Source: an uncultured Pseudobdellovibrionaceae bacterium
Lineage (GTDB): Bacteria; Bdellovibrionota; Bdellovibrionia; Bdellovibrionales; Bdellovibrionaceae
Direction: 5' to 3'
DNA: 5,387 nucleotides
Assembly: GCA_937900305.1 (NCBI GenBank)
Contig: CALCCV010000601.1
Location: 1 to 5,387 of the forward strand
The first letter of the stretch is position 1; each line of letters starts with the position of its first letter. Positions 4,932 to 5,387 of the stretch are shown one piece after another. The notes beneath the pieces are model-generated. The model made no database searches. It had not been told where the DNA came from and saw only the letters and a list, made by a program, of their open reading frames with translations. Both the position numbers and the translations under genes were made by a program.

Positions 4932-5387
4932 TTACAGGCGCTGCCAAATCATCAAATGCGAAACAATGTATTGGTATTTTCGTTCATGTTCGCGAATCAA
5001 CAGCGGGAGGTTCTCTTGTCGCAACAATTGAAATTCGGGCCCAATAATTTTTGAAATAGCATCGGGACTTCGCAGAGGGCCGTGGCTTTCGTTTTTTCCG
5101 CCCAGCCACGATTCTTTAGGAGTGTGTTGCTCAAGCCACGAGTATGGGGACACCAAAAAAAGCAATCCTCCTCGGCGAACGACGCTGCGACTTCCGCCCA
5201 TGGACTTCAAACTGGCGACGGGATCAGGAAGTCGGCACAACAAGTTGGCCATGAGGACGGCGTCGAAATTTTGCAGCTCCTGGCTCAATTTGCATGCATC
5301 ACCTTCGGCAAAATGAATTCTTTGGGAATTTGAGTTTTGTGGTCTGCGTACCGTCAAGCGTGTGCGCAGTTCACCTTGATCTCTTCG
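4932..5387 (-). CDS. ovoA: OvoA C-terminal methyltransferase domain (partial, runs off right edge)
   Basis: The frame is open from the TAA at 4932 to the window end, giving 151 residues of an incomplete protein. A TTG at 5357 is not the start: the frame continues upstream through 'RRDQGELRTR', which fits the family. It matches what I know of the C-terminal SAM-dependent methyltransferase domain of 5-histidylcysteine sulfoxide synthase (OvoA): 'FAEGDACKL' (26-34), 'FDAVLMANLLCRLPDP' (41-56), 'SPYSWLEQHTPKESWLGG' (80-97) and 'LIREHERKYQYIVSH' (130-144). This domain N-methylates the imidazole of 4-mercaptohistidine to form ovothiol A. The SAM-binding glycine motif and the N-terminal iron-dependent sulfoxide synthase half (DinB-like plus FGE-sulfatase-like) would lie beyond the edge, so I cannot tell a full OvoA from a stand-alone methyltransferase. 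A class V PLP enzyme follows 180 bp downstream on the same strand. Confidence 0.83.
   Translation of the reverse strand, partial: RRDQGELRTRLTVRRPQNSNSQRIHFAEGDACKLSQELQNFDAVLMANLLCRLPDPVASLKSMGGSRSVVRRGGLLFLVSPYSWLEQHTPKESWLGGKNESHGPLRSPDAISKIIGPEFQLLRQENLPLLIREHERKYQYIVSHLMIWQRL

Noticed and set aside
4932..5357. Treating the OvoA-like gene as a complete 141-aa protein starting at TTG 5357.
   Set aside because: The frame is open to the window edge, upstream residues fit the family, and a SAM methyltransferase domain cannot be complete without its glycine motif.

Overview
The window looks like ordinary chromosomal sequence from a Gram-negative bacterium, most probably a Bdellovibrio-like member of the Bdellovibrionota. 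The main reason is the first gene. Its N-terminal sequence, including the motif around 'LAEIQRRRLF...LFEYC' and 'LSLSNVSQAQTFF', and its C-terminal HNH zinc domain follow a pattern I associate with the multicopy HNH proteins of Bdellovibrio and related 'deltaproteobacteria'. This assignment rests on remembered family patterns, not on a search. Base composition is moderate.

Layout from left to right: (1) A + strand HNH-family nuclease gene (129-1175). It starts at a GTG with a strong Shine-Dalgarno, a small hairpin lies in its leader, and its linker region carries a 22-bp perfect palindrome. (2) A convergent - strand ammonium channel gene, amtB (2467-1172). Its stop codon shares a CTAG tetranucleotide with the stop of the HNH gene. 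(3) About 360 bp of AT- and purine-rich DNA with no supported gene, ending in a very good rho-independent terminator for the next - strand gene. (4) A - strand gene for a small secreted protein (3371-2889) with a Gly-rich segment and two tandem 46-residue four-cysteine repeats of unknown function. (5) A 228-bp spacer with a candidate -10 box and small repeats. (6) A - strand class V (NifS/CsdB fold) PLP-dependent enzyme (4751-3600). (7) A 180-bp spacer with short direct repeats. (8) The 3' end of a - strand gene matching the C-terminal methyltransferase domain of the ovothiol biosynthesis protein OvoA, cut by the right edge.

Taken together, the right third suggests thiol-histidine (ovothiol) metabolism. 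OvoA makes the histidyl-cysteine sulfoxide and methylates the product. A PLP-dependent lyase is needed for the C-S cleavage in between, and the class V enzyme directly downstream is a natural candidate. AmtB mediates ammonium uptake, but no PII (glnK) gene is present in the window. The secreted Cys-repeat protein is the least understood gene here. I see no CRISPR array, tRNA, rRNA, insertion sequence or phage module. The most unusual items are the ovoA/class V pairing, the Cys-repeat family and the 22-bp palindrome; nothing here is strong evidence for a wholly new system.
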